From: JBBKWX01 sp037969175
Lineage (GTDB): Bacteria; Bacteroidota; Bacteroidia; AKYH767-A; JBBKVM01
Length of the DNA stretch: 13,719 bases
Assembly: GCA_037969175.1 (NCBI GenBank)
Contig: JBBKWX010000187.1
Location: forward strand, 1 to 13,719
Direction: 5' to 3'
Made by a program: the position numbers and the translations under genes. Below, piece by piece: positions 13,465 through 13,719 of the stretch (the stretch's first letter is position 1; every line of letters begins with the position of its first letter). Under the pieces are notes generated by a model. It saw only the letters and a list, made by a program, of their open reading frames with translations. It was not told where the DNA came from and did no database searches.

Positions 13465-13719
13465 ATGAGAATTATTCTTTCCGTAATCCTGATAATTTTT
13501 CTTCAAATAAATCTGGTTGCACAACATATTACACCCCGCCTCATTTGTAAATTGCCCGATAGCATTCCAGAATCTTCCGGTCTGTTATTTTCATCAGCAA
13601 ATAAAATATTTACGCATAATGACAGCGGTGATCTGCCTAGATTTTTTGCTATAGATACACTGGGAAATTTACTGCGGACCATATATTTGTCACAAGCCAC
13701 TGCAGTTGATTACGAAGAT
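13465..13719 (+). CDS. Exported protein of the SdiA-regulated/beta-propeller type, N-terminal part (3' end outside window)
   Basis: ATG at 13465 lies 3 nt after the CotH stop, and the frame is open to the window end (85 codons). A signal peptide (MRIILSVILIIFLQINLVAQ, cleavage near residue 20) is followed by PESSGLLFSSANKIFTHNDSG (about 35-55) and AIDTLGNLLRTIYLSQATAVDYED. The 'ESSGL ... HNDSGD ... D..G.L ... A.N/V.D.ED' series is the first-blade pattern I recall from secreted Bacteroidota beta-propeller proteins annotated as SdiA-regulated or esterase-like. The family role is undefined. The spacing points to co-transcription with the CotH gene. Whether it also ends in a T9SS sorting domain cannot be seen. 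Confidence 0.7.
   Translation, partial: MRIILSVILIIFLQINLVAQHITPRLICKLPDSIPESSGLLFSSANKIFTHNDSGDLPRFFAIDTLGNLLRTIYLSQATAVDYED

Overview
The window looks like a chromosomal segment of a Bacteroidota bacterium, probably an environmental Sphingobacteriia/Chitinophagia-like or Flavobacteriia-like lineage. The reasons are: low G+C; almost no Shine-Dalgarno sites; several start codons preceded by the Bacteroidota -7 element TAnnTTTG; a secreted CotH-type protein ending in a type IX secretion (T9SS) type A sorting domain; and the local order alaS / M23 peptidase / short MerR, which I recall as common in this phylum.

Layout. 1-1041: the 3' end of a LEA type 2 family protein, a 39-residue single-pass membrane protein and a DUF302 protein, all rightward. 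1042-1367: no convincing gene. 1368-3633: a two-gene ABC-2 type exporter (NatA-like ATPase, NatB-like permease, overlapping by 8 nt), followed by a terminator-like hairpin. 3634-4003: a repeat-filled intergenic region. 4004-6151: a short Ppx/GppA-type phosphatase and a sigma-54-type response regulator without a DNA-binding domain. 6153-8765: alaS on the minus strand, convergent with the regulator (1 nt between them). 8910-10232: a membrane-anchored M23 endopeptidase and a short MerR-type regulator, divergent from alaS and probably one transcript. 10233-11004: a second, longer repeat-filled intergenic region. 11005 to the end: a large secreted CotH-kinase protein and the start of a second exported protein 3 nt downstream.

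The genes are mostly housekeeping (alanine tRNA charging, cell-wall remodelling, polyphosphate or (p)ppGpp-linked phosphohydrolysis, ABC export) plus an exported CotH operon. I see no defence system, prophage, insertion sequence, CRISPR array or RNA gene.

The most unusual material is the non-coding DNA in the two repeat regions. It is a patchwork of short, repeated, partly palindromic word families. They are shared between the two loci, in inverted orientation, across about 6.5 kb of normal genes. Other points worth a look are start codons lying almost on top of predicted promoters (probable leaderless mRNAs), a mini-ORF overlapping the CotH start, and the DNA-binding-domain-free sigma-54 activator with a GAFTSA loop. 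I do not claim a new biological system.
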